NCBI GenBank assembly: GCA_900546145.1
Contig: URBN01000011.1
Location: forward strand, 1-64,000
Length of the DNA: 64,000 nucleotides
Source: an uncultured Desulfovibrio sp.
Lineage (GTDB): Bacteria > Desulfobacterota > Desulfovibrionia > Desulfovibrionales > Desulfovibrionaceae
Reading direction: 5' to 3'
A program made the position numbers and the translations under genes. Shown piece by piece: positions 41,771 to 51,177 of the stretch. The notes beneath the pieces are model-generated. The model had not been told where the DNA came from. It made no database searches and saw only the letters and a program-made list of their open reading frames with translations. Each line of letters starts with the position of its first letter. Positions within the stretch are counted from its first letter, which is position 1.

Positions 41771-43135
41771 TTAGCCGCGCTCGAGCCAGGCCGGTCCCAC
41801 TTTGGTGATGGAACCCGCGCCGATTGTCAGGAGCACGTCGCCGGGTCTGAGCTTTTCGTCCAGGCCCTTCACGAGTTCGGGGAGCGTCTCGTAGAACGTA
41901 ACCGGGGTCTTGCTCACCTGGCGCATACCAACAGCGAGGTTGAACCCGGAAACGCCGGGGATAGGCTTTTCCGAAGCCGGGTAAATTTCTGTCAGCAGGA
42001 CCTCGTCCACCGAGTCGAACACCTTGCAGAACTCGCCGAAGTGAGCCTGAGTGCGCGTGAAACGGTGGGGCTGGAAGGCGACAACGATGCGCCGTCCGGG
42101 GAAAACCACATGGGCCGTCGCCAGAGTCTGCTTTATTTCGTTGGGATGGTGGCCGTAGTCATCTATTACAGTCACACCATTGCGCTCGCCCTTGTATTCG
42201 AACCTCCGGCCAACGCCCTTGAATCCGGCCAGTCCCTCCCTGATTTTCTCAAAGGGGATCTCACAGACCAGAGCGACGCCGATAGAAGCCAGCGCATTCA
42301 GAATATTGTGCCTGCCGGGCTGAGGCAGCATGATCTCACCAAGCTTTTCGTTCCCGCGCCACACCTCAAAGCGGTTCAGATGATCCACTTCGAGGGGCAC
42401 GGCGCGAAGCTGGTTCTCGCGGCCGAAGCCGTACGTGATCACAGGACGCTTCACCCTGGGAAGCAGTGCAGCCACGCCCGGATCATCGCCGCAGACCACA
42501 TCCGCTCCGTAGAACGGAACGTTGTTCATGAAGTGAACGAAGGCGTCGTTCAGAGCTTCACGGGTTTTGTAGTGATCGAGATGATCCTCGTCCACGTTGG
42601 TAACCACGTTGACGATAGGCAGGAGGCAGAGGAAGGATCCGTCGGATTCATCAGCTTCGGCAATAAGATAATTACCATGCCCAAGATGGGCATTAGTGCC
42701 GTATACGTTGAGGCGTCCGCCGATGACGACAGTGGGATCAAGGCCGGCCGTATCGAAAATGCTGGCCGTGAGGGAAGTCGTAGTTGTCTTACCGTGAGTA
42801 CCGGCGATGGCGATTCCCTGTCTCAGGCGCATGAGTTCGGCCAGCATTTCAGCCCTCGGAATAACGGGGATGCCGCGTCTGCGGGCCTCGACGACCTCGG
42901 GGTTGTCATCGCTGATGGCCGTGGACTTCACAAGGACGTGCTCGTCATCGAGGTTCTCTGCCAGATGGCCTATGTGCACATTGGCTCCCAGGCTCCTGAG
43001 GTGACGGACAGTCGCTGAATCGGCGATATCCGAACCGCTGACTTTGTAGCCGAGGTTGAGAAGCACCTCCGCGATGCCGCACATGCCTGCGCCGCCGATG
43101 CCAACCATGTATATTTTTTTGATCCTGCTGTTCAT
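41771..43135 (-). CDS. murC: UDP-N-acetylmuramate--L-alanine ligase MurC
   Basis: ATP-dependent Mur ligase adding L-Ala to UDP-MurNAc. The 454-residue protein has an N-terminal Rossmann domain (MVGIGGAGMCGIAEVLLNLGY), the ATP-binding AGTHGKTTTTSL, the central NVDEDHLDHY, and the C-terminal Mur domain (VVAFQPHRFTRT). The length fits. It is separated from murG by 348 bases, the only long gap in the dcw cluster, and probably has its own promoter. Confidence 0.97.
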   Translation of the reverse strand: MNSRIKKIYMVGIGGAGMCGIAEVLLNLGYKVSGSDIADSATVRHLRSLGANVHIGHLAENLDDEHVLVKSTAISDDNPEVVEARRRGIPVIPRAEMLAELMRLRQGIAIAGTHGKTTTTSLTASIFDTAGLDPTVVIGGRLNVYGTNAHLGHGNYLIAEADESDGSFLCLLPIVNVVTNVDEDHLDHYKTREALNDAFVHFMNNVPFYGADVVCGDDPGVAALLPRVKRPVITYGFGRENQLRAVPLEVDHLNRFEVWRGNEKLGEIMLPQPGRHNILNALASIGVALVCEIPFEKIREGLAGFKGVGRRFEYKGERNGVTVIDDYGHHPNEIKQTLATAHVVFPGRRIVVAFQPHRFTRTQAHFGEFCKVFDSVDEVLLTEIYPASEKPIPGVSGFNLAVGMRQVSKTPVTFYETLPELVKGLDEKLRPGDVLLTIGAGSITKVGPAWLERG

Positions 43136-43483
43136 GACGTTCTTGTAACCTTTTCTGCAATAAAAAATCTAGACCTATTTATGAAATTATCTAAAAATTC
43201 CTTTCTTGATATCTTTTCGCATTTAACTACAAAGATTCCGGAATCCTTAAAACTGTATTTCTCAGGGCGCAGAAGAAGAAAGGCAGCAATTTATACCGCC
43301 CGAACCGGGGAAAAAACCTTTTTCAGGCTCTCTCTCAGGACCTGCTGTTTTCCTGCCGCCCAGGGAGCAAAGACACCGCTCTGCGCCGCGGGCTGCATAT
43401 GGAGAAAATTTGTCGTTTCCGCCTCCGTTTTTTAAAGCCCTGTGAGAAATATTTTAAACAATATGTTCAAAAAATCTTGACAG
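43136..43483. other. Long gap inside the dcw cluster (murG-murC)
   Basis: 348 bases with AT-rich ends. A TCTAGATTTTTT motif lies 29-39 bases upstream of the murC start (43164-43174, minus strand). An AT-rich block near 43440-43480 could hold an internal promoter, but no -35/-10 pair is convincing. No gene (for example ddl) or gene remnant was recognised. Confidence 0.45.
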
Positions 43484-44560
43484 TTATCGGCGCTTCACGG
43501 CCACAGCTTCGATCTGATCCGCCACCCGGGAAGCGGCGTCACAGCGCGCAAGCCCCAGCGCAGCCCTGGACATCATGGCCAGCCTGTCCGGTTCCCCGAA
43601 AAGGCCAGTGATAGTGCCACCAAGGAAGGAGGCGCTGAGGGACTTTTCCTGGAAAAGAACAGCCGCGCCGGCCTGCTCCAGAGCTCTGGCGTTGCCTGTC
43701 TGGTGGTCCCCGGCCGCGTAGGGATAAGGCACGAGGATGGATGGCACTCCCGCCCCGCAGAGTTCGGCCACAGTGCTCGCCCCTGCCCTGCAGAGGACCA
43801 GATCCGCCCAGGAATAGGCACCGGGCATGTCGTTGATGAACGCGGTCACGCAGGAGGGATCATATCCCGCCCTGGCATAGGCTTCCTTCACCACGGGTTC
43901 GTCTCTGACGCCAGTCTGATGGCGGATGGAGATGCCGGCTTTTTTCAGGACAGGCAGCATCTCCACCATGAATTTGTTGAGGGCATGCGCACCCAGCGAG
44001 CCGCCCACAATGAGCAGGTGCCTGCGGTCAAAACCGCGCTTCTGCCCGCCCACCGCGAAAACGTCCCTGCGCACGGGGTTGCCTGTAACGACCACCGGGC
44101 ACGTGAATCCTTTCGTTTCCGGAAGGGACACGCAGACCCGGGCCGTCAGCCTGGAAAGAAAACGGTTGCTGGCGCCGGCAACAGCGTTCTGCTCGTGCAG
44201 AACGGCGGGAACGCCCAGGATGCGTGCCGCGAAGAGCGGCGCAAAGGCGGCGTAGCTGCCGAAACCCGCCGCCGCGTCAGGGTGAAAGCGGTGCACTACG
44301 GCCAGCGCGCGGGGAATGGCCAGGGACATGCGGCCGAAGGCAGCAATGCCGGCCAGTCCGCGGCCAAGGAAACCGCGCACGGGAAGGCCAACGAAAGGCA
44401 CGCCAGCCTCAGCAGCAAGGCGTTTTTCGGGGCCGTAAAGGGACCCCATGAAAAGCAGGTCTATGCCAGGATTGCGGCGCCTGAGCTCTTCAGCCACGGC
44501 AAGAGCCGGAAAGATATGCCCGCCGGTGCCACCGGTTGTCAGAAGGACTCTTTGAATCAT
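43484..44560 (-). CDS. murG: UDP-GlcNAc transferase MurG
   Basis: Peripheral glycosyltransferase that converts lipid I to lipid II at the cytoplasmic face. The 358 residues show TTGGTGGHIFPALAVAEEL near the start, the LHEQNAVAGASNRFLSR segment, SLGAHALNKF, and the UDP-GlcNAc-binding region LVLCRAGASTVAELCGAGVPSILVPYPYA. ATG 44560 overlaps the ftsW stop by 4 bases. Longer in-frame codons lie inside ftsW and lack family similarity. Confidence 0.97.
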   Translation of the reverse strand: MIQRVLLTTGGTGGHIFPALAVAEELRRRNPGIDLLFMGSLYGPEKRLAAEAGVPFVGLPVRGFLGRGLAGIAAFGRMSLAIPRALAVVHRFHPDAAAGFGSYAAFAPLFAARILGVPAVLHEQNAVAGASNRFLSRLTARVCVSLPETKGFTCPVVVTGNPVRRDVFAVGGQKRGFDRRHLLIVGGSLGAHALNKFMVEMLPVLKKAGISIRHQTGVRDEPVVKEAYARAGYDPSCVTAFINDMPGAYSWADLVLCRAGASTVAELCGAGVPSILVPYPYAAGDHQTGNARALEQAGAAVLFQEKSLSASFLGGTITGLFGEPDRLAMMSRAALGLARCDAASRVADQIEAVAVKRR

Positions 44561-45768
44561 TTCTTTGCCGTCCGTGAGAAGTTGAGAATGAGCCCCGTGC
44601 AGAGCATAGTCGCCACCAGGTTGGAACCGCCGTAGCTCAACAGCGGCATGGGCACGCCTTTCGGCGGCGCCACGCCCATGACCACGGCAAGATTGAGAAG
44701 GCACCCAAGGCAGAGGATGACAGTCAAGGCGAAAACCGTGTAGCGATCTCTGAGGTCTTCCTGCTCCATGATGATTTTGTAGCAGCGCCAGAAGAAGAGG
44801 ATAAACAGGATAATGACCACGCTTACCCCCACGAATCCCATTTCCTCAGCCAGCACGGCCATGATGAAGTCGTTATGGGCTTCGGGGAGGTAGAACATCT
44901 TCTGGCGGCTGGCTCCCATGCCCACACCAAAGAAAGAGCCGGAACCGATGGCAAGAAGCGACTGCACGAGCTGGTAACCCGTGTTATGCGCGTCCTTGAA
45001 CGGATCGATAAAAGCCATGAGCCTGCGCATGCGGTAAGGAGCCGTAACGGCCAGAGCTGCGCCAGCCACGCAGGCCATGACCACAGAACAGAAGATGTAA
45101 ATGAACCGCGTGCCGCCTGCTATGCACATGAAAAAGAGAAGGAGGGCGAGCACGACAGCGCTGCCGAAGTCAGGCTGCAGAAGGAGCAGAAAACAGAAGA
45201 GGCCCGTCACCAGGAAAGGCGGCAGGACACCGCGGGTGAAGGTCTTGATCAGCGCCTGCTTGGAACTCATGAAATAGGCCAGATACATGGCCAGGGCTAT
45301 CTTCACGAACTCCATGGGCTGCAGGTTGATCGGCCCAAGTTTGATCCAGCGGTGAGCTCCGTTGATTGAGGGAGAGAGCGGCGAAAGCGTCACGAGAAGC
45401 AGGAGCAGACAGAAGAAAATAAAGGGGTACTGCATCTTGTAGAGAAAACTTCTCGGCAGTACGGCTGCCACCCAGAGCACAATACCGCCGACAAGGGCAT
45501 AAATAATCTGACGCTTGAAGAAGTAATATTTGTCCCCGTATGAGGATTCTGCCACGATGCCGCTGGCCGAAAGGACCATGACAAGGCCAATGGAGAGCAG
45601 CATGCACATAATGGCAAAAAGCCACCAGTCCACGCCGCCCGTCCTGCGGTGTCTCCCGGACACCGCGGCCCGGGTTCCGGCGGCGCCTGATACGGAGCCA
45701 GAGCCGGCCGTCTGGGCCTGAGCTGCAAAAGCCTCCGTTTTACGGCGCTTGAGCAGATTCCTCAGCAT
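44557..45768 (-). CDS. ftsW: Peptidoglycan polymerase FtsW
   Basis: SEDS-family glycan polymerase that works with FtsI at the septum. The 403-residue protein has about ten membrane segments, a basic N-terminal tail of about 45 residues, and conserved SEDS motifs INGAHRWIKLGPINLQPMEFVKIALA, LLLLQPDFGSAVVL and APPKGVPMPLLSYGGSNL. The start codon shares one base with the murD stop, and its end overlaps murG by 4 bases. Confidence 0.96.
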   Translation of the reverse strand: MLRNLLKRRKTEAFAAQAQTAGSGSVSGAAGTRAAVSGRHRRTGGVDWWLFAIMCMLLSIGLVMVLSASGIVAESSYGDKYYFFKRQIIYALVGGIVLWVAAVLPRSFLYKMQYPFIFFCLLLLLVTLSPLSPSINGAHRWIKLGPINLQPMEFVKIALAMYLAYFMSSKQALIKTFTRGVLPPFLVTGLFCFLLLLQPDFGSAVVLALLLFFMCIAGGTRFIYIFCSVVMACVAGAALAVTAPYRMRRLMAFIDPFKDAHNTGYQLVQSLLAIGSGSFFGVGMGASRQKMFYLPEAHNDFIMAVLAEEMGFVGVSVVIILFILFFWRCYKIIMEQEDLRDRYTVFALTVILCLGCLLNLAVVMGVAPPKGVPMPLLSYGGSNLVATMLCTGLILNFSRTAKK

Positions 45769-47084
45769 TACGCAAGGCCTCCCACGATGTTCTTAAAGTC
45801 CTGGCCTCTGAAAGCCATGCCCTTGTACAGGTCAAAGCTGGCCGTAGCCGGGGAAAGAAGAATAACGTCACCGGGGACGGCCTTATGGTAAAGACTCTCA
45901 ACAGCGGGTTTCAGGGTCGGATACCATTCCATGGGCACCACGTCCTTCCACGCTGATTCAAAAATTTCCCGGGAGGCGCCGAAACCGGCCACGCAGCGCA
46001 CCTTCTCCCGGACCAGGGGAATAAGCGCTGCCAGATCTCCGCCCTTCCATTTGCCACCGCAGAGAAGGAGCACGGGACGATCCATGGCTTTGAGAGCTGT
46101 TTCCAGAGAGGAAACCGTCGTCGCCTTGGAGTCATTGACGTACAGAACGCCGTGCTTTTCGCACACGCGCTCGAGTCTGTGCGGAATAGGCTTGAACGCC
46201 TCAACAGCGCGCTGGGCAGCTTCAAGGTCCACGCCAAATTCCCTGGCCACCTGCCAGGCGACCTCAGCGTTCTCCTCGTTGTGCCTGCCTATAAGCTGCA
46301 TCTTCCTGAACCGTCCGCAGGCCTCGAAATACATGACTCTGGCCCTGAGGTGATGCCTTTCCGCCTCTTCCCTGAGGGCGGGAGAAAGGATGGCCAGATC
46401 CTCAGGCGTCTGGTTGCGGAAAATCCTGAACTTGGCCTCAGTGTATTCGGCCATATCCTTGTGGTAGTCGAGGTGATTGGGCGTGATATTGAGGATGGCA
46501 GCCACGTGCGCGTGAAAATGCGTGCAGGCCTGCAGCTGGAAGCTCGAAAGCTCGAGAACCACCACATCAGCCTTCTCTCCGCCAAGGATGTATTCGGAAA
46601 GAGGGGTTCCGATATTTCCTCCGAGGAAGACTTTCTTTCCCCCTTCCTTCAGCATGGCCGCGATGAGGCTCACTGTCGTGGTCTTGCCGCTCGTGCCGGT
46701 GACGGCGGCGATGCCCTCTCCGCCGAGGTGCCTGTAGGCGAATTCCGTCTCGGCCATGATTTCCGGCGCGTCTGGCCCCTTGGCCGCTTCGCCCATGATT
46801 TCCAGAAGCTTCAGGAGCGGCATGCCTGGGCTGGGGATGACAAGAGAGGCGCCACTGAACTGCTCCCTGCTGTGGCTCCCCGTCATGACCTCTATGCCGG
46901 CGCTCTTCAGATCGGCGGACAGACCAGCGTCAATACGATCAGGATTGGACTCCAGAAGTCTGACGTGTACGCCGTCGGCAGCGAGCAGACGGGAAGCGGC
47001 AAGACCGGATTTTCCGGCACCGACGACAACGGCGGTGCTCCCGGGAACCGGACGCCATTTCTGATGGGCAGCCTGATTTGACAT
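45768..47084 (-). CDS. murD: UDP-N-acetylmuramoylalanine--D-glutamate ligase MurD
   Basis: Mur ligase adding D-Glu. The 438-residue protein begins with a Rossmann fold (TAVVVGAGKSGLAASRLL). It has the ATP loop TGTSGKTTTVSLIAAML, the NITPNHLDYH metal-site motif, and C-terminal VNDSKATTVSSLETALK with the catalytic Lys region. ATG 47084 follows GGAGAG; 38 further in-frame codons upstream overlap mraY. It lies 13 bases after mraY. Confidence 0.97.
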   Translation of the reverse strand: MSNQAAHQKWRPVPGSTAVVVGAGKSGLAASRLLAADGVHVRLLESNPDRIDAGLSADLKSAGIEVMTGSHSREQFSGASLVIPSPGMPLLKLLEIMGEAAKGPDAPEIMAETEFAYRHLGGEGIAAVTGTSGKTTTVSLIAAMLKEGGKKVFLGGNIGTPLSEYILGGEKADVVVLELSSFQLQACTHFHAHVAAILNITPNHLDYHKDMAEYTEAKFRIFRNQTPEDLAILSPALREEAERHHLRARVMYFEACGRFRKMQLIGRHNEENAEVAWQVAREFGVDLEAAQRAVEAFKPIPHRLERVCEKHGVLYVNDSKATTVSSLETALKAMDRPVLLLCGGKWKGGDLAALIPLVREKVRCVAGFGASREIFESAWKDVVPMEWYPTLKPAVESLYHKAVPGDVILLSPATASFDLYKGMAFRGQDFKNIVGGLA

Positions 47085-47097
47085 AACTCTCTCCTGA

Positions 47098-48174
47098 CTA
47101 GCGGAGCTTGATGGTGGAAAGCGCCACAAGCCCGAGAATAATGGACGTAATCCAGAAACGGATGATGATTTTCGACTCGGGTATGCCTTTGAGCTCAAAA
47201 TGATGATGCAGGGGGGCCATGCGGAAAATCCGCTTGCCGTGCGTCCACTTGAAATAACTGACCTGCAGAATGACCGAGAGAGTCTCGGCCACGAAGATGC
47301 CGCCCACTACAACCATGATGAGTTCCTGCTTGCAGAGAAGGGCAAGGAAGCCGAGAGTGCCGCCAAGGCTGAGGGAACCTACATCGCCCATGAAGACCTG
47401 GGCGGGGTAAGCGTTGAACCACAGAAAACCAAGGCCCGCGCCGATGAACGCACCACAGAAAACTGTCACTTCACCCACACCCGGGATATAGGGCAGATAC
47501 AGGTACTGCGTAAGCCGGGCGTTGCCGGTGATGTAGATAAAGATGGCGAAGACCGCGCCGGCGAGCACCGTCGGGCCAATGGCCAGACCATCCAGCCCGT
47601 CGGTCAGGTTGACCGCATTGGACGAGGCCACCATAACGAAGACGCCGAAGGGGAAATAGAAGACGCCGAGATCGGGCGTCCAGCCTTTGGCAAAGGGGAT
47701 ATAGAGCTTCGTCGTGTAGGACGGATCCGTCTGTAGGAGCCACATGGCCACGGAGGCCACGATGATGAGCCCGAGCATCTTGGCCTTCGGGGAAATGCCT
47801 TTATTCTGATGATGTCTGAGCTTGGTCATGTCATCCCAGAAGCCAATGACGCCGTAGCCCAGGAAAACCAGCATGCACTGCCAGACGTAGCGGTTTGAAA
47901 GATCGGACCAGAGCAGGATGGAGACCAGAACAGTCAGCATGATCAGCAGGCCGCCCATGGTCGGCGTTCCGGCTTTGGCCGCATGCGCCTTGACATCGGA
48001 CAGGATGTACTGCCCGCACTTGATCCGGTGCAGGAAACTGATGCACCAGGGACCAATCAGCACGGAGATGACCATGGCCGTGATCAGCGCACCCATGGAG
48101 CGGAAAGTGATGTAGCGGAAGACGTTGAACGCCGTGAAGACGTCCGCATGCGGCAGGAGGAGATGATAGAGCAT
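47098..48174 (-). CDS. mraY: Phospho-N-acetylmuramoyl-pentapeptide transferase MraY
   Basis: Integral membrane enzyme making lipid I from UDP-MurNAc-pentapeptide and undecaprenyl phosphate. The 358 residues form ten membrane segments. Signature loops are KAGTPTMGG, the Asp pair in FWDDMTKLRHH, NAVNLTDGLDGLAIGP with catalytic Asp residues, FMGDVGSLSLGG, and APLHHHFELKG. The length is standard. Its start shares one base with the murF stop. Confidence 0.98.
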   Translation of the reverse strand: MLYHLLLPHADVFTAFNVFRYITFRSMGALITAMVISVLIGPWCISFLHRIKCGQYILSDVKAHAAKAGTPTMGGLLIMLTVLVSILLWSDLSNRYVWQCMLVFLGYGVIGFWDDMTKLRHHQNKGISPKAKMLGLIIVASVAMWLLQTDPSYTTKLYIPFAKGWTPDLGVFYFPFGVFVMVASSNAVNLTDGLDGLAIGPTVLAGAVFAIFIYITGNARLTQYLYLPYIPGVGEVTVFCGAFIGAGLGFLWFNAYPAQVFMGDVGSLSLGGTLGFLALLCKQELIMVVVGGIFVAETLSVILQVSYFKWTHGKRIFRMAPLHHHFELKGIPESKIIIRFWITSIILGLVALSTIKLR

Positions 48175-49643
48175 CAGAGCGCCCCCTCTTCACCGGTCAG
48201 ACTTCTGAAGACGGCAAGAGCGTCCTCCAGCCTGTTGAGGCGCGAGCCCTTGAAGAGGACGACAGCGCCGCGTGATTTGTTTTCCGGGCTGAGCCAGGCG
48301 CCGAACTCCTTCCTGCAGGAATCGTCGTCGCCTATGATGGCAAAGCTTCCTTTATAGCCTCCCCTGCGGAGGCCGCTGAGGACTTCCTGTTCTCGGCCGC
48401 CCTTCCAGAACACAGCAGAGGGGTGCAGCGCAGCCAGCCGGGAGCCGAGCTCCGTGTGCGATTTTTCGGATTCCTTCCCGAGTTCACCCATGTGCCCCAG
48501 CACACAGACCAGGGGCAGTCCGATCCGGGAAGCTTCTCCGGCGGCAGCGTCCAGCGTCCGGCCCATAGAAAGCGGGTTGGCGTTGTAGGTGCTGTCAATC
48601 AGGACGAAGCTGCCGGACTTCTGCACGGCACTGCGCTGTTCCTGGGGAAGCGGTCTGGCGAGACCTGAGGCGATGACGCTGTCACTGACACCAAGCCTGC
48701 GGCAGACGAGAGCGCAGGCTGCGCAGTCCTCGGCGCCGGAGGCTCCCCTGAGTCCCGTCCGGCATGTAATCTCAAAGGCAGGACGGCCTTCATCCGCGGC
48801 AAAAGAAATCCGGTAGGTGTCACCCTCCGGTCCTGCATCCACGGTTTCAGCGTGACAGACGCAGACCTCCTGTCCCCGGCCGTTCTTCACGGAAGCGCCC
48901 TTGTTTGTGGAGAAGAAACGCGCATCCGGGCAGTTCCTGAGGGCATTTTCTACAAGCTCCGGATAATCCGCGCTGGCCGTGCCCAGGCCCTCCTTCGAAA
49001 GATAAAGGAAGAGACGGCTCTTGTTCCAGGCCACGCCCATTTCCCCGAGGCCCTCGGTATGGCCAATGCCTGCGTTGACGACGAGAGCCGCGTCAGGGAG
49101 CATAACCGACCCGAGCTCGTCCATGTCACCCTTGTGGCTGATACCGGCTTCCATGATCCAGAAGTCCTCGCTGCCGTCAGCGGCCAGCATGTCCAGGGGC
49201 ATGCCCACCTGATTATTGTGATTCTCGTCGGTTTTGTGCGTCTTTCCGACAAGGGAAAGCACATTGAAGAGAAGCTCTTTCACAGTTGTCTTTCCGGCCG
49301 TGCCGGTCAGGGAGACAACCCTGCCCCGGAAGCTCTTCCGCCAGGCCCGGGCCGTGGCGCCAAGGGCCTTCACCGTATCTTCCACCATGAGCACAGGCAC
49401 TTCAGGATGCCGGGCGGCGAGTTCCGGAATGGGACGCTGCGCCAGTACGGCGCAGGCGCCGTTTCCAACGGCCTTCACGGCAAAATCGTGTCCGTCCACC
49501 CTTTCTCCGGGTATGCAGACGAAGAGCGAGCCCTGAACGGCCCGGCGGCTGTCCGTGACTACAGAGGTAACGACAGTGCTCTTCGCATCCGCCGGGATTC
49601 CGGACCCGCAGGCCTCGGCTATGGTTTCCAGACACAAACGCAT
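48174..49643 (-). CDS. murF: UDP-MurNAc-tripeptide--D-alanyl-D-alanine ligase MurF
   Basis: Mur ligase that adds D-Ala-D-Ala. The 489-residue protein has the substrate-binding N-terminus (TDSRRAVQGSLFVCIPGERVDGHDF), the ATP loop SLTGTAGKTTVKELL, the KTDENHNNQVGMPL motif typical of MurF, and the C-terminal VLIDSTYNANPLSMGRTLDA. The product is slightly longer than in E. coli (452). It follows murE by 47 bases. Confidence 0.96.
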   Translation of the reverse strand: MRLCLETIAEACGSGIPADAKSTVVTSVVTDSRRAVQGSLFVCIPGERVDGHDFAVKAVGNGACAVLAQRPIPELAARHPEVPVLMVEDTVKALGATARAWRKSFRGRVVSLTGTAGKTTVKELLFNVLSLVGKTHKTDENHNNQVGMPLDMLAADGSEDFWIMEAGISHKGDMDELGSVMLPDAALVVNAGIGHTEGLGEMGVAWNKSRLFLYLSKEGLGTASADYPELVENALRNCPDARFFSTNKGASVKNGRGQEVCVCHAETVDAGPEGDTYRISFAADEGRPAFEITCRTGLRGASGAEDCAACALVCRRLGVSDSVIASGLARPLPQEQRSAVQKSGSFVLIDSTYNANPLSMGRTLDAAAGEASRIGLPLVCVLGHMGELGKESEKSHTELGSRLAALHPSAVFWKGGREQEVLSGLRRGGYKGSFAIIGDDDSCRKEFGAWLSPENKSRGAVVLFKGSRLNRLEDALAVFRSLTGEEGAL

Positions 49644-49690
49644 TTGAGAATTCCTTGTTTTTGCTGATGAAAAAAATTTTTCGGGCGGGC

Positions 49691-51163
49691 TTATTCCCCG
49701 TCGGCGCCGAGAATTTCCCTGACAACTTCCTGATCGCTGTAGTGGTGCTTTACGCCGTTCACGATCTGGTAATCTTCGTGTCCCTTGCCGGCTATGAGCA
49801 GGCAGTCATCGGGACCGAGCATGGCGCAGGCCTTCGCAGTGGCGCTGCGCCTGTCGGGATCCACGACGAGTTCTTTTGCCCCCTTGAGGCCGGGCAGCAC
49901 GTCGCTGATGATGGCTTCGGGATCCTCGAAGCGGGGATTGTCTGAAGTGAGGACGGCTGTGTCAGAAAGCCGGGCCACGGCTTCGCCCATGAGCGGTCTC
50001 TTAAGCCTGTCGCGGTTTCCACCGCAGCCAAAGACCGTGACGATGCGGCGGAAGCCCGCACCGCGCAGGGCCTGCAGAACGTTCACAAGAGCGTCCGGTG
50101 TATGGGCGTAGTCCACAAAAACATGCAGTCCCTTTCTGTTGAGGACGCGTTCGAGGCGCCCGGGGACGCCGCGGAATCCAGCCAGGGCACCGAGCTTTTC
50201 CGGCTCCACGCCGAGGGCCAGCGCCATGGACTGGGCGGTCAGCAGATTGTCCGCGTTGAAGCGGCCAATCAGGGGCGAGTGGAATTCCCAGCTCTTTCCG
50301 CGGAAAGTCATGCGCAGCCGTATGCCGCTGGTCCCCTGCTCCAAGAGCTCGCCATGAAGATGCTGTTCCGGGCTCACACCAGCAGGACAGCCGCCGAAAC
50401 CGTAGGTCACGCAGCCTTTGGCGAGGCCGGCTATCCTCACGCCGTACAGATCGTCGGCGTTGGTGGCCACGGCCTTGTCCGCGCGCGGGACATCCGTGAA
50501 GAGATGGCTCTTGGCCCTGAAATAGCTCTCCATGTCCTTGTGATAGTCGAGGTGATCCTGCGTCAGATTGGTGAAGCAGGCCCCGGCAAAGGGCACGTGC
50601 TGCACACGCTTTTCATCGATGGCGTGGGAGGAGCATTCCATGACGCAGACGTCGCAGCCGGCCTTTGCCATCTCGGCAATATTTCTGTGCAGGCTGATGG
50701 GATCAGGCGTAGTCAGGGGCGCAGCCTGCGTATGGCCGGGCCAGCGGTAACTCACTGTCCCCATGACACCGACCTTATGGCCAAGCGAGGAAAAGAGCCT
50801 TTCCAGAAGGTAGGCGCAGGTGGTCTTGCCGTTGGTGCCGGTGATGCCGATGATGGTCATCGGCAGTTCATCCGTGTGCGCCTGGGCGCAGGCCATTTCC
50901 GAGAGGGCGAACCGTGTATCCCTGTGGCGGACGAGATCAACGCCAGTTCCCTTCAGGCAGGCAAGCAGCTCCTCAGGAGCGCTTTCATCAGCAACCACGG
51001 CCGTGGCGCCGGCCTTGACGGCCTGGGGCACATACTTTGTACCGTCCTCGGTCGCACCGCGCACGGCCACGAAAACGCACCCCGGAGCCGCTTTACGGGA
51101 ATCGGCCGTAACCTGGCGTCCCCCGCGTACCTGGCTCAACAGCTCTTCATAGCTCTGAGACAT
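49691..51163 (-). CDS. murE: UDP-MurNAc-L-Ala-D-Glu--2,6-diaminopimelate ligase MurE
   Basis: Mur ligase adding the third residue of the stem peptide. The 490-residue protein has VTADSRKAAPGCVFVAV, the ATP loop GITGTNGKTTCAYLL, FTNLTQDHLDYHKDME, and the specificity motif DNPR (LTSDNPRFEDP), which selects meso-diaminopimelate rather than lysine. A Gram-negative type wall follows from that. It starts 14 bases after the ftsI stop. Confidence 0.98.
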   Translation of the reverse strand: MSQSYEELLSQVRGGRQVTADSRKAAPGCVFVAVRGATEDGTKYVPQAVKAGATAVVADESAPEELLACLKGTGVDLVRHRDTRFALSEMACAQAHTDELPMTIIGITGTNGKTTCAYLLERLFSSLGHKVGVMGTVSYRWPGHTQAAPLTTPDPISLHRNIAEMAKAGCDVCVMECSSHAIDEKRVQHVPFAGACFTNLTQDHLDYHKDMESYFRAKSHLFTDVPRADKAVATNADDLYGVRIAGLAKGCVTYGFGGCPAGVSPEQHLHGELLEQGTSGIRLRMTFRGKSWEFHSPLIGRFNADNLLTAQSMALALGVEPEKLGALAGFRGVPGRLERVLNRKGLHVFVDYAHTPDALVNVLQALRGAGFRRIVTVFGCGGNRDRLKRPLMGEAVARLSDTAVLTSDNPRFEDPEAIISDVLPGLKGAKELVVDPDRRSATAKACAMLGPDDCLLIAGKGHEDYQIVNGVKHHYSDQEVVREILGADGE

Positions 51164-51177
51164 TGCCCTCTCCTCTC

